IMG/VR virus record: IMGVR_UViG_3300008110_000489
Span: 1-21,427 of that record
DNA from: a virus
Reading direction: 5' to 3' (one strand)
DNA length: 21,427 nucleotides
Shown: in pieces, positions 12,189-17,882 of the stretch
Layout: the number at the start of each line of letters is the position of its first letter
How positions within the stretch are numbered: position 1 is the stretch's first letter
Program-made: the position numbers and the translations under genes
The notes under the pieces: model-generated
Seen by the model: the letters and a program-made list of their open reading frames with translations, nothing else
The model's database searches: none
Told to the model about the DNA's origin: nothing

Positions 12189-12457
12189 TGCGCGAATAGT
12201 GCGCGAACGGTTGCAAGCACAGGGCTCGCGACTTAACTTAATTTCTATTAAGTTACTGTTTTGTCTGCTATTTATGGTGAGCGCTGTGGGGGTCGAACCC
12301 ACGACCTACTGATTAAAAGTCGCTTGAAAAGTCCTCACGGAACTTACCGGCTTTTCATTAAACCCATGAATCATCACGCATATTCGCTATTGCTTTTTAC
12401 CGCTCGTTCGCGCAGATTCACCCAAAATCACGGAGATCTGCGCGAATGGTGCGCGAA
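12189..12457. other. attP: Putative phage attachment site (attP) with arm repeats
   Basis: This explains most of the 343-base gap 12103-12445. The centre is a 3' tRNA-Lys fragment (12275-12319). TGCGCGAA elements flank it: a direct pair at 12189 and 12200 on the left, an inverted copy at 12407 and a direct pair at 12439 and 12450 on the right. In both pairs the spacing is 11 bases, one helical turn. This is the layout of core plus arm-type integrase sites, and the right pair overlaps the integrase start. A perfect AACTTAAT-TTCT-ATTAAGTT hairpin (12235-12254) sits between left arm and core. It could equally be a hybrid att site at a prophage end. Confidence 0.7.
12275..12319 (-). other. Truncated tRNA-Lys(UUU), 3' half (att core)
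   Basis: Read on the minus strand this is the anticodon loop CTTTTAA, the 3' anticodon stem TCAGT, a five-base variable loop, the T arm GTGGG-TTCGACC-CCCAC, the 3' acceptor strand, A73 and CCA. The 5' side is lost: the upstream stem is AGCGA instead of the ACTGA needed to pair, and no matching 5' acceptor (GAGCGCT) follows. It is therefore not a working tRNA but the part that phages copy to rebuild a host tRNA upon integration. Confidence 0.8.
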
Positions 12458-13552
12458 TGGATTGCAGATTCGAAAGTCACCGGCCTCGGCATCCTGAGGC
12501 TCCCGAGCGGCGTCGAGACCTGGTATCTGCGCTACCGGGAGCCCACCGGCAAGCAGCAGCACCACAGGATCGGCCGGGTTGGCGTGATCGGTCGCACGCT
12601 GGCCCGCGAGGAGGCCTACAAGCTGCTCGCAGCCGTTGCTCGCGGTCAAGCGCCCACCAGTGCCCGCCAGGAGCTCCGCCGCGGCCCAAGCATGGCCGAT
12701 CTGTGCCAGCGCCTGCAGGCCGAGCACTACCCAAAGCTGCGAGCGAGCACCCGCGCCGGCTACCGAAGCATCTGGGATGTTCACATCATCCCAGCCTGGG
12801 GCGCCGCCAAGGTGCGGTCGATCACGACGGCGCAGGTCATGCAGCTGCTGCGAAACATCAGCCACACTCAGGCCAACCGAACGCTGGCGGTCCTGCGCAA
12901 GGCATTCAACCTCGCCATGCTGTGGGGCCTGTGCGATGCAAACCCCTGTGCCAAGATCCCGAGCAACGGCGAGCGCAAGCGGCAGCGCTACCTGTCAAAC
13001 GAAGAGCGGGATCGGCTGGTTGCCGCACTGGACGCGATAGCCACCACGCCACTGCGCTGGCGCTTCGCTCAACTGGTACGGCTGCTGATGCTGACTGGCT
13101 GTCGAGTTGGTGAAATATGCCGCGGACGGTGGGAGTGGGTCGACGAGCAGGCAGCTGTGATGGTGATTCCCGCTGAGGGTCACAAGACCGGCGGCCAGAC
13201 CGGAAAAAAGCGTGTAGTACATCTTCCTCCTGCAGCAGTTCGCATCTTGAGAGAACTGAGACTCAGGTCAAACACTGAATGGATTATCGCAGGCGATCGT
13301 AGTAGCCACTTGGTGGGCTACCAGAAGCTATGGGAAGAGCTGATGCGCATGGCGCAGATTGACGGCCTGCTGGTACACGATCTGCGACACCATTTTGCTT
13401 CAGTCGCGCTCACTAGGGCCGGCCTGACCCTGCCACAAGTCGGCGGCCTGCTTGGCCACGCCAGCCCGCTCACCACCAGTCGCTATGCCCACCTGATTGA
13501 GGATGGCGCCAAGGACATGGCGCGAAGCGTCGCCGATCAGCTCGGCCTGTAG
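12446..13552 (+). CDS. int: Tyrosine-type phage integrase
   Basis: A 368-residue tyrosine recombinase that would join attP to attB in a host tRNA-Lys gene. Residues about 15-70 match the DUF4102-type arm-binding domain (LPSGVETWYLRYREP). A SAM-like core-binding domain spans about 80-170 (SMADLCQRLQAEHYP ... TLAVLRKAFNLAM). The catalytic domain has R220 (TGCRVGEI), K247, H311 and R314 (HDLRHHF), H338 (LLGHAS) and the nucleophile Y347 (SRYAHL), so it is complete. Its ATG lies within the TGCGCGAA arm repeats, so binding of its own product could repress it. It is P4-like in its N-terminal domain. It converges with the late operon with a 16-base 3' overlap. Confidence 0.95.
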   Translation: MVREWIADSKVTGLGILRLPSGVETWYLRYREPTGKQQHHRIGRVGVIGRTLAREEAYKLLAAVARGQAPTSARQELRRGPSMADLCQRLQAEHYPKLRASTRAGYRSIWDVHIIPAWGAAKVRSITTAQVMQLLRNISHTQANRTLAVLRKAFNLAMLWGLCDANPCAKIPSNGERKRQRYLSNEERDRLVAALDAIATTPLRWRFAQLVRLLMLTGCRVGEICRGRWEWVDEQAAVMVIPAEGHKTGGQTGKKRVVHLPPAAVRILRELRLRSNTEWIIAGDRSSHLVGYQKLWEELMRMAQIDGLLVHDLRHHFASVALTRAGLTLPQVGGLLGHASPLTTSRYAHLIEDGAKDMARSVADQLGL

Positions 13553-13848
13553 TTCTCGTCGTACCAGGGCGACTGCTGATAGGCGGGCTCCATTTCGTCG
13601 GTGAGCACCGGCTGCAGCTGACGGTCGATGATCAGGTTGTAGACCGCGACGATAGCCATCATCTCTTTCAAGTGATCGGCGAGCGCCTCGTACTCGCTCT
13701 GGCTGACCATGCCGAGGTCGTTGTCCTGATCGGCGTAGGCGAGGAACATCATGGCCGCCTCTCGGGGGCGACCATCGGCAAACAGCTCATAGGCCATCTC
13801 GAGGCCTTCGCGGGGACTGAACTCACCAGTGCGGGATGCGAATCTCAT
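13537..13848 (-). CDS. Acidic hypothetical protein
   Basis: A 103-residue acidic, helical protein (start 13848, ATGA overlap with thyX; 13854 is a possible earlier start). The segments REGLEMAYELFADGRPREAAMMFLAYAD and SQSEYEALADHLKEMMAIV look like paired helices, as in TPR-like or four-helix proteins. I recall similar small proteins next to thyX in picocyanobacterial phages but cannot name a function. It is the last gene of the minus-strand operon and its end overlaps the integrase end. Confidence 0.6.
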   Translation of the reverse strand: MRFASRTGEFSPREGLEMAYELFADGRPREAAMMFLAYADQDNDLGMVSQSEYEALADHLKEMMAIVAVYNLIIDRQLQPVLTDEMEPAYQQSPWYDENYRPS

Positions 13849-14468
13849 GCCCATGCCGCCTCCGCGATGATCGGGAACTGCTGCCGAAAGATCTCGCGGC
13901 TAGCTTCGGCAATTTGCCGGTGCTCGAGCTGGGTGCCGGGGTCGGTGCGCACGTCGATGTAGTGCAGCCACGATCGCAAGGTGCCGTGCATGAACAGCGT
14001 CGTGGGCGTGCAGAGCGGCAGAATGCGCCGGGCGCATTCCTTGGCAACGCCGGCCTCAAGCATGTCGTCGTAGGCCCGGTAGGCGGCAACGATCGCTCCG
14101 CCGGCCTTCGTCATCAGCTGGTCGGCTAGCTCGAGCTCAAGATCGTCGAAGCTGTTCTGCCGGTTCTTGGTGTCCTGGCGCCTGAGCGCAGGGATCTCGG
14201 CCGGTACGGTCTTGGCATAGCGGGTGCTGTACTCCTGAAAGCTGAAGCTCCGGTGGCGCAGGATCTGAGCGGCAATGTCGCGCTCAGTTTCGATCTGGAC
14301 GCACATCGATGCCATCTCAAATGGACTCCAATGCCGGTGCTTGATCAGGTAGCGCAGCAGCCGTGGGCCGGTCTCCATGTTGTCGGCATTTTCCGGTGCC
14401 GACACCCGTGCCATCTTGACGATCAAGCGCTCGGCGTCGGGCGTGCAGTGGATCAGTTCGACTCCCAT
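13845..14468 (-). CDS. thyX: Flavin-dependent thymidylate synthase ThyX (copy 2)
   Basis: A 207-residue ThyX with the signature RHRSFSFQEYSTRY at residues 71-84 and the shared blocks MARVSAPEN, LRRQDTKNRQNS and GTLRSWLHYIDVRTDPGTQLEHRQIAEA. ATG 14468 was chosen because the N-terminus then aligns residue for residue with the copy at 7927; the longer frame to 14642 reads poorly. It is GC-rich and contains no UUA codon, unlike copy 1. Its start overlaps dCTP deaminase by 16 bases. Together the two genes would supply dUMP (after dUTP hydrolysis) and then dTMP. Confidence 0.95.
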   Translation of the reverse strand: MGVELIHCTPDAERLIVKMARVSAPENADNMETGPRLLRYLIKHRHWSPFEMASMCVQIETERDIAAQILRHRSFSFQEYSTRYAKTVPAEIPALRRQDTKNRQNSFDDLELELADQLMTKAGGAIVAAYRAYDDMLEAGVAKECARRILPLCTPTTLFMHGTLRSWLHYIDVRTDPGTQLEHRQIAEASREIFRQQFPIIAEAAWA

Positions 14469-14974
14469 GAAGGCATCACCTGCGAGTGGTTGTTGTAATG
14501 TCCCACGGCTGCGTAGGAGATGTCTGGGATGCCAGCCAGCAGATGAAAGACCATCTGGCCGATCTTCATGCCTGGATACAGCGGCAGCGGGTGCAGTTGA
14601 CGGGCGTTGGAAATCTCGAGCGTGAGCTTGGATCCCGTCCATTGCGGATCGGCGAAACCGGCATGGCTGTGCTCGAAACCTTCGCGTGCCCGGCTGGACT
14701 TCAGGAAGAACAGTCCGGCGATGTCGTCGGGCATGTTGAATGTCTCCCAGGTTTCTGCCAGCACCCAGGCGCCAGGAGGCAGCATGTAAGGACTGTCCTT
14801 GGTGCAGTCGCTGATGTCGACCCGCACCAGTTCAGGCGATGCAACGGATTCGACCATCAGGTGATTGCCCAGCAGCAGGTCATAGCTAGCCGGGTTCAGC
14901 TGCTCAACATCAAACGGCACAATCATCCGCTCCTCTTCGCAAAGGCGGCGGACCTCTCGATCGTGAAGGATCAC
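14453..14974 (-). CDS. dcd: dCTP deaminase
   Basis: A 173-residue member of the trimeric dCTP deaminase/dUTPase family, converting dCTP to dUTP (or directly to dUMP in bifunctional forms). The evidence is LNPASYDLLLG (26-36), KSSRAREG (92-99), the FADPQWTGSKLTLEISNA block (108-124) with the probable catalytic Glu at 120, and PGMKIGQMVF (134-143). The length is normal. It lies directly before thyX with an overlap, giving the logical dCTP to dUMP to dTMP order. Whether it also hydrolyses dUTP cannot be told by eye. Confidence 0.9.
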   Translation of the reverse strand: MILHDREVRRLCEEERMIVPFDVEQLNPASYDLLLGNHLMVESVASPELVRVDISDCTKDSPYMLPPGAWVLAETWETFNMPDDIAGLFFLKSSRAREGFEHSHAGFADPQWTGSKLTLEISNARQLHPLPLYPGMKIGQMVFHLLAGIPDISYAAVGHYNNHSQVMPSWESN

Positions 14975-15000
14975 AGCAGTTCTATGGTGTCGGCCTCAGG

Positions 15001-15165
15001 TTACCCGTCATTAGCGTCGGGTCCAATTACGTTTTGCGACTGCCGCTGCTCCAGCCACAGCCGCGCAAACTGCTCGTGAAACGTTCGCCGCGTCTCACCA
15101 GCCCAGGCCGCCATCCAGACGGTGCCGCGGCCTGGCACGAACAGCTTCCACAGCCCTGGTGCCAC
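15001..15165 (-). CDS. Small hypothetical protein after lysozyme
   Basis: A 54-residue reading from a GTG at 15165: basic and Trp-rich (GLWKLFVPGRG, WMAAWAGETRRTFHEQFARLWLEQRQ). The frame stays open up to 15432, but the upstream part lies opposite the lysozyme frame and reads as shadow. The true start is uncertain and may lie slightly upstream, overlapping the lysozyme end. The helical amphipathic end could be a small lysis or morphogenesis factor; that is a guess from position. Confidence 0.4.
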   Translation of the reverse strand: MAPGLWKLFVPGRGTVWMAAWAGETRRTFHEQFARLWLEQRQSQNVIGPDANDG

Positions 15166-15182
15166 CTTCCGGTTGACCGGGT

Positions 15183-15605
15183 CTATCCATCGGTGCCCGT
15201 CTGCATCATCCTCGAGAGTCGCTGCGCTCTCATCCCCACCTGCTTCGCCCAGAGGCTGTCCAGCATCATCTCCCCGCCCTTCTGGTAGCTGCCGGCCTGG
15301 ATGGTGGCCAGGGTGTTGCGGAACTTCAGCAGGCCATCGATTCCGAGATTGAAGGCCATGTCGAGCAAGACACGCTGCCGCACATCGTTCAGCCCAGTCA
15401 CCCACGGAAGTCTCGCTTGCAGTTCGGTCCATACCCGGTCGATGTCGTTGCTGAGCAGATAGGCCGACTCTGCGGCGGTGATGCCGCGATCATCCAGGTT
15501 GCGACCGACGCCGATGGTCAGCTTGCCGGCGGTGCAGCGGTAAGGCTTCAGCCGTTCGCCTTCATGACGACGGAGTTGTTGGATCAGTTTCTGACGATCG
15601 AACAT
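15183..15605 (-). CDS. GH24 lysozyme (endolysin)
   Basis: A 140-residue T4-type lysozyme (glycoside hydrolase family 24) that cleaves the peptidoglycan glycan chain for release of progeny. Aligned by eye to T4 lysozyme: Glu15 (RHEGERLKPY) is the catalytic acid, Cys24 replaces the T4 Asp20 and Thr30 (KLTIGVG) matches Thr26. The E-8-(D/C)-5-T spacing is known in this family, so Cys is tolerated. DMAFNLGIDGLLKFRNTLA is the typical second block. There is no signal peptide or signal-anchor, so it would need a holin; candidates lie just upstream. Confidence 0.9.
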   Translation of the reverse strand: MFDRQKLIQQLRRHEGERLKPYRCTAGKLTIGVGRNLDDRGITAAESAYLLSNDIDRVWTELQARLPWVTGLNDVRQRVLLDMAFNLGIDGLLKFRNTLATIQAGSYQKGGEMMLDSLWAKQVGMRAQRLSRMMQTGTDG

Positions 15606-15834
15606 GCCGTGATCTCCGCGGTGGGATGGCTGGTGCGCTGGGGGAGTCGATGAAGTAGGCGAGCAGGGTGCTGAGCAGGCCGGAGCTGACGGTGAAGCCC
15701 TTGTCCCATTCAGCGGAGCACTGACCGGAGCGCATGCGCTCGCAGACGGCGATCTGAGCGCCGGCGAGGCCCAGCTGGTAGGCGAAGCCCACGCCGATGC
15801 CTGTGACGATCGCCTGCTGCACTGCGCGGTTCAT
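15562..15834 (-). CDS. Holin-like small membrane protein
   Basis: A 90-residue protein with two probable membrane segments (about 9-30, VTGIGVGFAYQLGLAGAQI; and 47-63, FTVSSGLLSTLLAYFI) joined by a charged Cys-containing loop, and a Pro/Arg-rich C-terminal tail. This is the shape of a class II holin or of a lysis-associated membrane protein. It overlaps the lysozyme start by 44 bases and is coupled to the upstream peptidase by ATGA, so it is in the lysis cassette. The Cys pair (CERMRSGQC) could form a periplasmic disulfide. Function inferred from topology and place. Confidence 0.6.
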   Translation of the reverse strand: MNRAVQQAIVTGIGVGFAYQLGLAGAQIAVCERMRSGQCSAEWDKGFTVSSGLLSTLLAYFIDSPSAPAIPPRRSRHVRSSETDPTTPSS

Positions 15835-16532
15835 GGCCGTTCAGCGATGATGCACCAACCAGTGCCTGTGCCATCCGGCATCCAGCGTGGGCCGAAATTC
15901 TTGCGGCTGTAGCTCAGGCCGGCACCTTTGTTGTTCAGGTAGGTGCCGTTGACGAGATCCAGATCACCGTAGGGATCGTTGACCACCAGGGCATCGCGGT
16001 TGAAGCCGATCACGGTGAGCCAGTGGCCACCACCCACGGGATGACTGGCAGGGCCTTTGTGGAGGAAACCACAGGGCACGGGAATGCCGGCCTTGATTTG
16101 CTTCTCGATCGTGCTGAAGTTGCCGTTGGTCACAAAGCGAGCCGTGATGCCGAAGCTGGCGAGCGCCTTGATCTGCGCCTGGCTGTCAGTGGTGTCGCCG
16201 TAGCGAAACACCCGGCCGAGGTAGGTGTCGTCGCCGTTGGAGCCGATCAGCGTGCCGGGCTTCAGCGCCTCGAGGAGCATGGCGCAGCTGCTCGAGAAGC
16301 ACATCCGGTGGGCATGCGCCGTGCCGGAGTCGCGCTGGCTGTAGTAGGGCACCTTGATGGGGTTGGTCGGCAACGGCGGTTTGGGTGCCACCGCTGCCGA
16401 CCAGATGCTGCCGAGTTCACCGGCGGGTTCGAGGGAACCGGGCGGCAGCTTTCCTTCGACCGCGTTCCAGAACGCGATGTGATGCGACAACGTCAGATCG
16501 CTGTGCTTGACGTGGTCGGTCAGCCTGGCCAT
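15831..16532 (-). CDS. C39-family peptidase-like protein
   Basis: A 233-residue papain-fold cysteine peptidase-like protein (Peptidase_C39_2 type). The N-terminal 45 residues are helical with no domain. The catalytic part begins VPYYSQRDS with the oxyanion Gln66, then MCFSSSCAML with Cys78 as the likely nucleophile, GGGHWLTVIGF with His170, and VVNDPYGD with Asp186. Such proteins occur in phage lysis and tail regions and probably cut peptide bonds in peptidoglycan, or act as a tail-associated lysin. It stands between holin-like genes and lysozyme, so a role in wall degradation is likely. The RBS GAAAGG precedes the ATG. Confidence 0.8.
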   Translation of the reverse strand: MARLTDHVKHSDLTLSHHIAFWNAVEGKLPPGSLEPAGELGSIWSAAVAPKPPLPTNPIKVPYYSQRDSGTAHAHRMCFSSSCAMLLEALKPGTLIGSNGDDTYLGRVFRYGDTTDSQAQIKALASFGITARFVTNGNFSTIEKQIKAGIPVPCGFLHKGPASHPVGGGHWLTVIGFNRDALVVNDPYGDLDLVNGTYLNNKGAGLSYSRKNFGPRWMPDGTGTGWCIIAERP

Positions 16533-16536
16533 CCTT

Positions 16537-16692
16537 TCAGGCGCGACGCTTAGGGAAGGCGAGGCGCAGCATCTGCATGATGAGCTGCAGCCAGCTGTTG
16601 GACTTGAGCGGGCTCAGCGCGATGAGCTCGGAGCCTGCGGCAACGATGATGGCAACGGCGGCAACGGTAGCGGGGTCCATTTCGGGGGTCAT
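16537..16692 (-). CDS. Small single-span membrane protein
   Basis: A 51-residue gene below usual length limits. The RBS GGAGAG precedes the ATG at 16692 and TGA ends it at 16537. A hydrophobic Ala/Val/Ile stretch (residues 7-30) is followed by LIALSPLKSNSWLQLIMQML and a basic end (FPKRRA). I remember very similar short proteins in cyanophage tail/lysis regions, where they are unannotated or called holin-like. Position between the XhlA-like and C39 genes supports a lysis role. Confidence 0.6.
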   Translation of the reverse strand: MTPEMDPATVAAVAIIVAAGSELIALSPLKSNSWLQLIMQMLRLAFPKRRA

Positions 16693-16707
16693 ATAGCTCT
16701 CCTCAGG

Positions 16708-16968
16708 CTACTTGAGAGTTGCTGCTGGGGTACGCAGGGTGAGGTGCAAGTGCTGGCCTAGAAAGGAGGTCACGGGTGGCAGCAGCACACCAGCGAGCAC
16801 AGCGACAAGCAGCACCTGCGCCATGCGGGTTTCAAGCTTGTTGAGGCGGCCGAAAATATCCTTTTTCTCTTCGTCGTCCTTCTGGCCGCGCAAGACAATC
16901 GAGGACATCAAGCCTTTGAGCTCGCCGAGCTCCCGGTAGATGTCGTTGTGAGACACCTCTCTCTCCAT
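16708..16968 (-). CDS. XhlA/holin-like protein
   Basis: An 86-residue protein with a charged coiled-coil-like N-terminal part (about 1-48, EVSHNDIYRELGELKGLMSS ... IFGRLNKLETRM) and one membrane segment (51-70, QVLLVAVLAGVLLPPVTSFL). This matches the haemolysin XhlA/holin-associated family of phage lysis cassettes, usually beside an amidase or lysozyme. It would sit in the inner membrane with its charged domain in the cytoplasm. The family call is by topology and general pattern. Confidence 0.65.
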   Translation of the reverse strand: MEREVSHNDIYRELGELKGLMSSIVLRGQKDDEEKKDIFGRLNKLETRMAQVLLVAVLAGVLLPPVTSFLGQHLHLTLRTPAATLK

Positions 16969-16974
16969 CGGGCC

Positions 16975-17136
16975 TCACGTCGTCCGAGTGATGCTAGCTA
17001 TGGGGTCATCGTCGAAAGGATCGCGCCCGCCGGCGAGGATAGCAAGGGCACGCTTGTAGTAGTGGTTGTCAGTTTGTCCCACACGCTCCATGTGGTCGCG
17101 GATCTTGCGCCAGTTTTCGAGCGTGTCCCGGTCCAT
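16975..17136 (-). CDS. Small hypothetical protein
   Basis: A 53-residue protein starting at 17136 (MDRDTLENWRKIRDHMERVG) and ending FDDDPIASITRTT. Its ATG overlaps the stop of the basic 45-residue gene (TAATG), which fixes the start; the longer frame to 17370 lies over two other genes. It is helical in the first half. Proteins of this form follow tail-fibre genes in cyanophages, from memory. The function is unknown. Confidence 0.55.
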   Translation of the reverse strand: MDRDTLENWRKIRDHMERVGQTDNHYYKRALAILAGGRDPFDDDPIASITRTT

Positions 17137-17273
17137 TACCTGCCCTGCCCGCGGAGGGGCTTCTTGCCACGGCGCCGGGGGCGGCTGCGTTGGCCGAACC
17201 CCTGGCGTGTGGTCTTGGGCGGCCCCGGTTGGTGATCGAGGCGCGCGGTGCCGGTCTTGGACTTGACGGCCAT
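17136..17273 (-). CDS. Very basic 45-residue protein
   Basis: A short gene with a TGATG overlap upstream (17273) and a TAATG overlap downstream (17136). The product is Arg/Lys/Gly/Pro-rich: MAVKSKTGTARLDHQPGPPK near the start and RSRPRRRGKKPLRGQGR at the end. I recall short proteins with the same HQPGPPK opening in cyanophages next to tail-fibre genes. The charge suggests nucleic-acid or membrane-surface binding. The double coupling makes it likely to be real. Confidence 0.6.
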   Translation of the reverse strand: MAVKSKTGTARLDHQPGPPKTTRQGFGQRSRPRRRGKKPLRGQGR

Positions 17274-17587
17274 CAGCTAGCCCAGGGGAGACCTTGGCCG
17301 GTGACGGGCTGGCGCTGCTGATCCAGCTGCTGCTGGAGTGCCGCCTCGATCTCAGTGACCTTCTCGGCACCGAACTGATCCTGCACCCAGCTCACGATGG
17401 TGGGCTCGGTGAGATCGGCGAAGGGGACCATGGCCTCGGGTTCAGGCTCGGGCAGCCCGATCGATCCATAGGCGCCGGTGGAGTAGGTGCCGTCGTGCGC
17501 CTGGAGAGTCCAGTGGACGGTGGTCACCGCGCCGTCCGCGAGCTTGCGGTCAAGATTGGCGATGCCCCAGGTGAAGGTGGTGGTCAT
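17273..17587 (-). CDS. DUF7936-like tail-region protein
   Basis: A 104-residue protein. The opening TTFTWGIANLDRKLADGAV, then HWTLQAHDGTYSTGAYGSIG, then IVSWVQDQFGAEKVTEIEAALQQQLDQQ is the pattern of phage proteins grouped as DUF7936. These lie beside tail-fibre genes in many cyanophages and other phages; the function is not established. The strand-rich first half and helical end fit a small structural or chaperone-like protein. It overlaps both neighbours (ATGA at 17584-17587). Confidence 0.7.
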   Translation of the reverse strand: MTTTFTWGIANLDRKLADGAVTTVHWTLQAHDGTYSTGAYGSIGLPEPEPEAMVPFADLTEPTIVSWVQDQFGAEKVTEIEAALQQQLDQQRQPVTGQGLPWAS

Positions 17588-17844
17588 TCGGCAGAGCCTT
17601 CGGTTGTGGTGAGGGAGGCCTGGTAGGCGGAGATTAGCTCAGGCGTGTGGATGGCGCCCGCGATGGCCTGCACGCGCTCATCCTCGGCTGAGGTGTCGGC
17701 GCCAGGCGTGATCACGTGGCGGTGGAACTTCTCGGCGATGACGGCGCCGTCCTCGAGCACGCGCTCACAGACGCGCACCTGAAGGTGGCTGTAGGGTCCG
17801 ACCACCTCGATCTTGTCAACGATCGACTGCTTGGCAAGTGTCAT
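17584..17844 (-). CDS. Conserved small tail-region protein
   Basis: An 86-residue protein with strands at the start (QSIVDKIEVVGPYSHLQVRV), then FHRHVITPGADTS and a helical end (ERVQAIAGAIHTPELISAYQ). The FHRHVI-PG pattern is familiar from cyanophage and other phage genes downstream of tail fibres, usually paired with the DUF7936-type gene as here. The function is unknown. The gene follows the tail fibre after a 38-base gap and is coupled to the next by ATGA. Confidence 0.65.
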   Translation of the reverse strand: MTLAKQSIVDKIEVVGPYSHLQVRVCERVLEDGAVIAEKFHRHVITPGADTSAEDERVQAIAGAIHTPELISAYQASLTTTEGSAE

Positions 17845-17882
17845 CCGATCAGGCCTCCGGTCTGATTAGGTGTGAGATCAGG

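Noticed and set aside
12275-12330. An intact tRNA-Lys gene
   Set aside because: Only the 3' half is present; the 5' anticodon stem does not pair and no 5' acceptor or D arm follows.
14486-15079. Long plus-strand frame opposite dCTP deaminase, and similar long plus frames at 16023-16553 and 17838-18548
   Set aside because: They are antisense shadows typical of GC-rich coding DNA; the minus-strand frames have clear domains.
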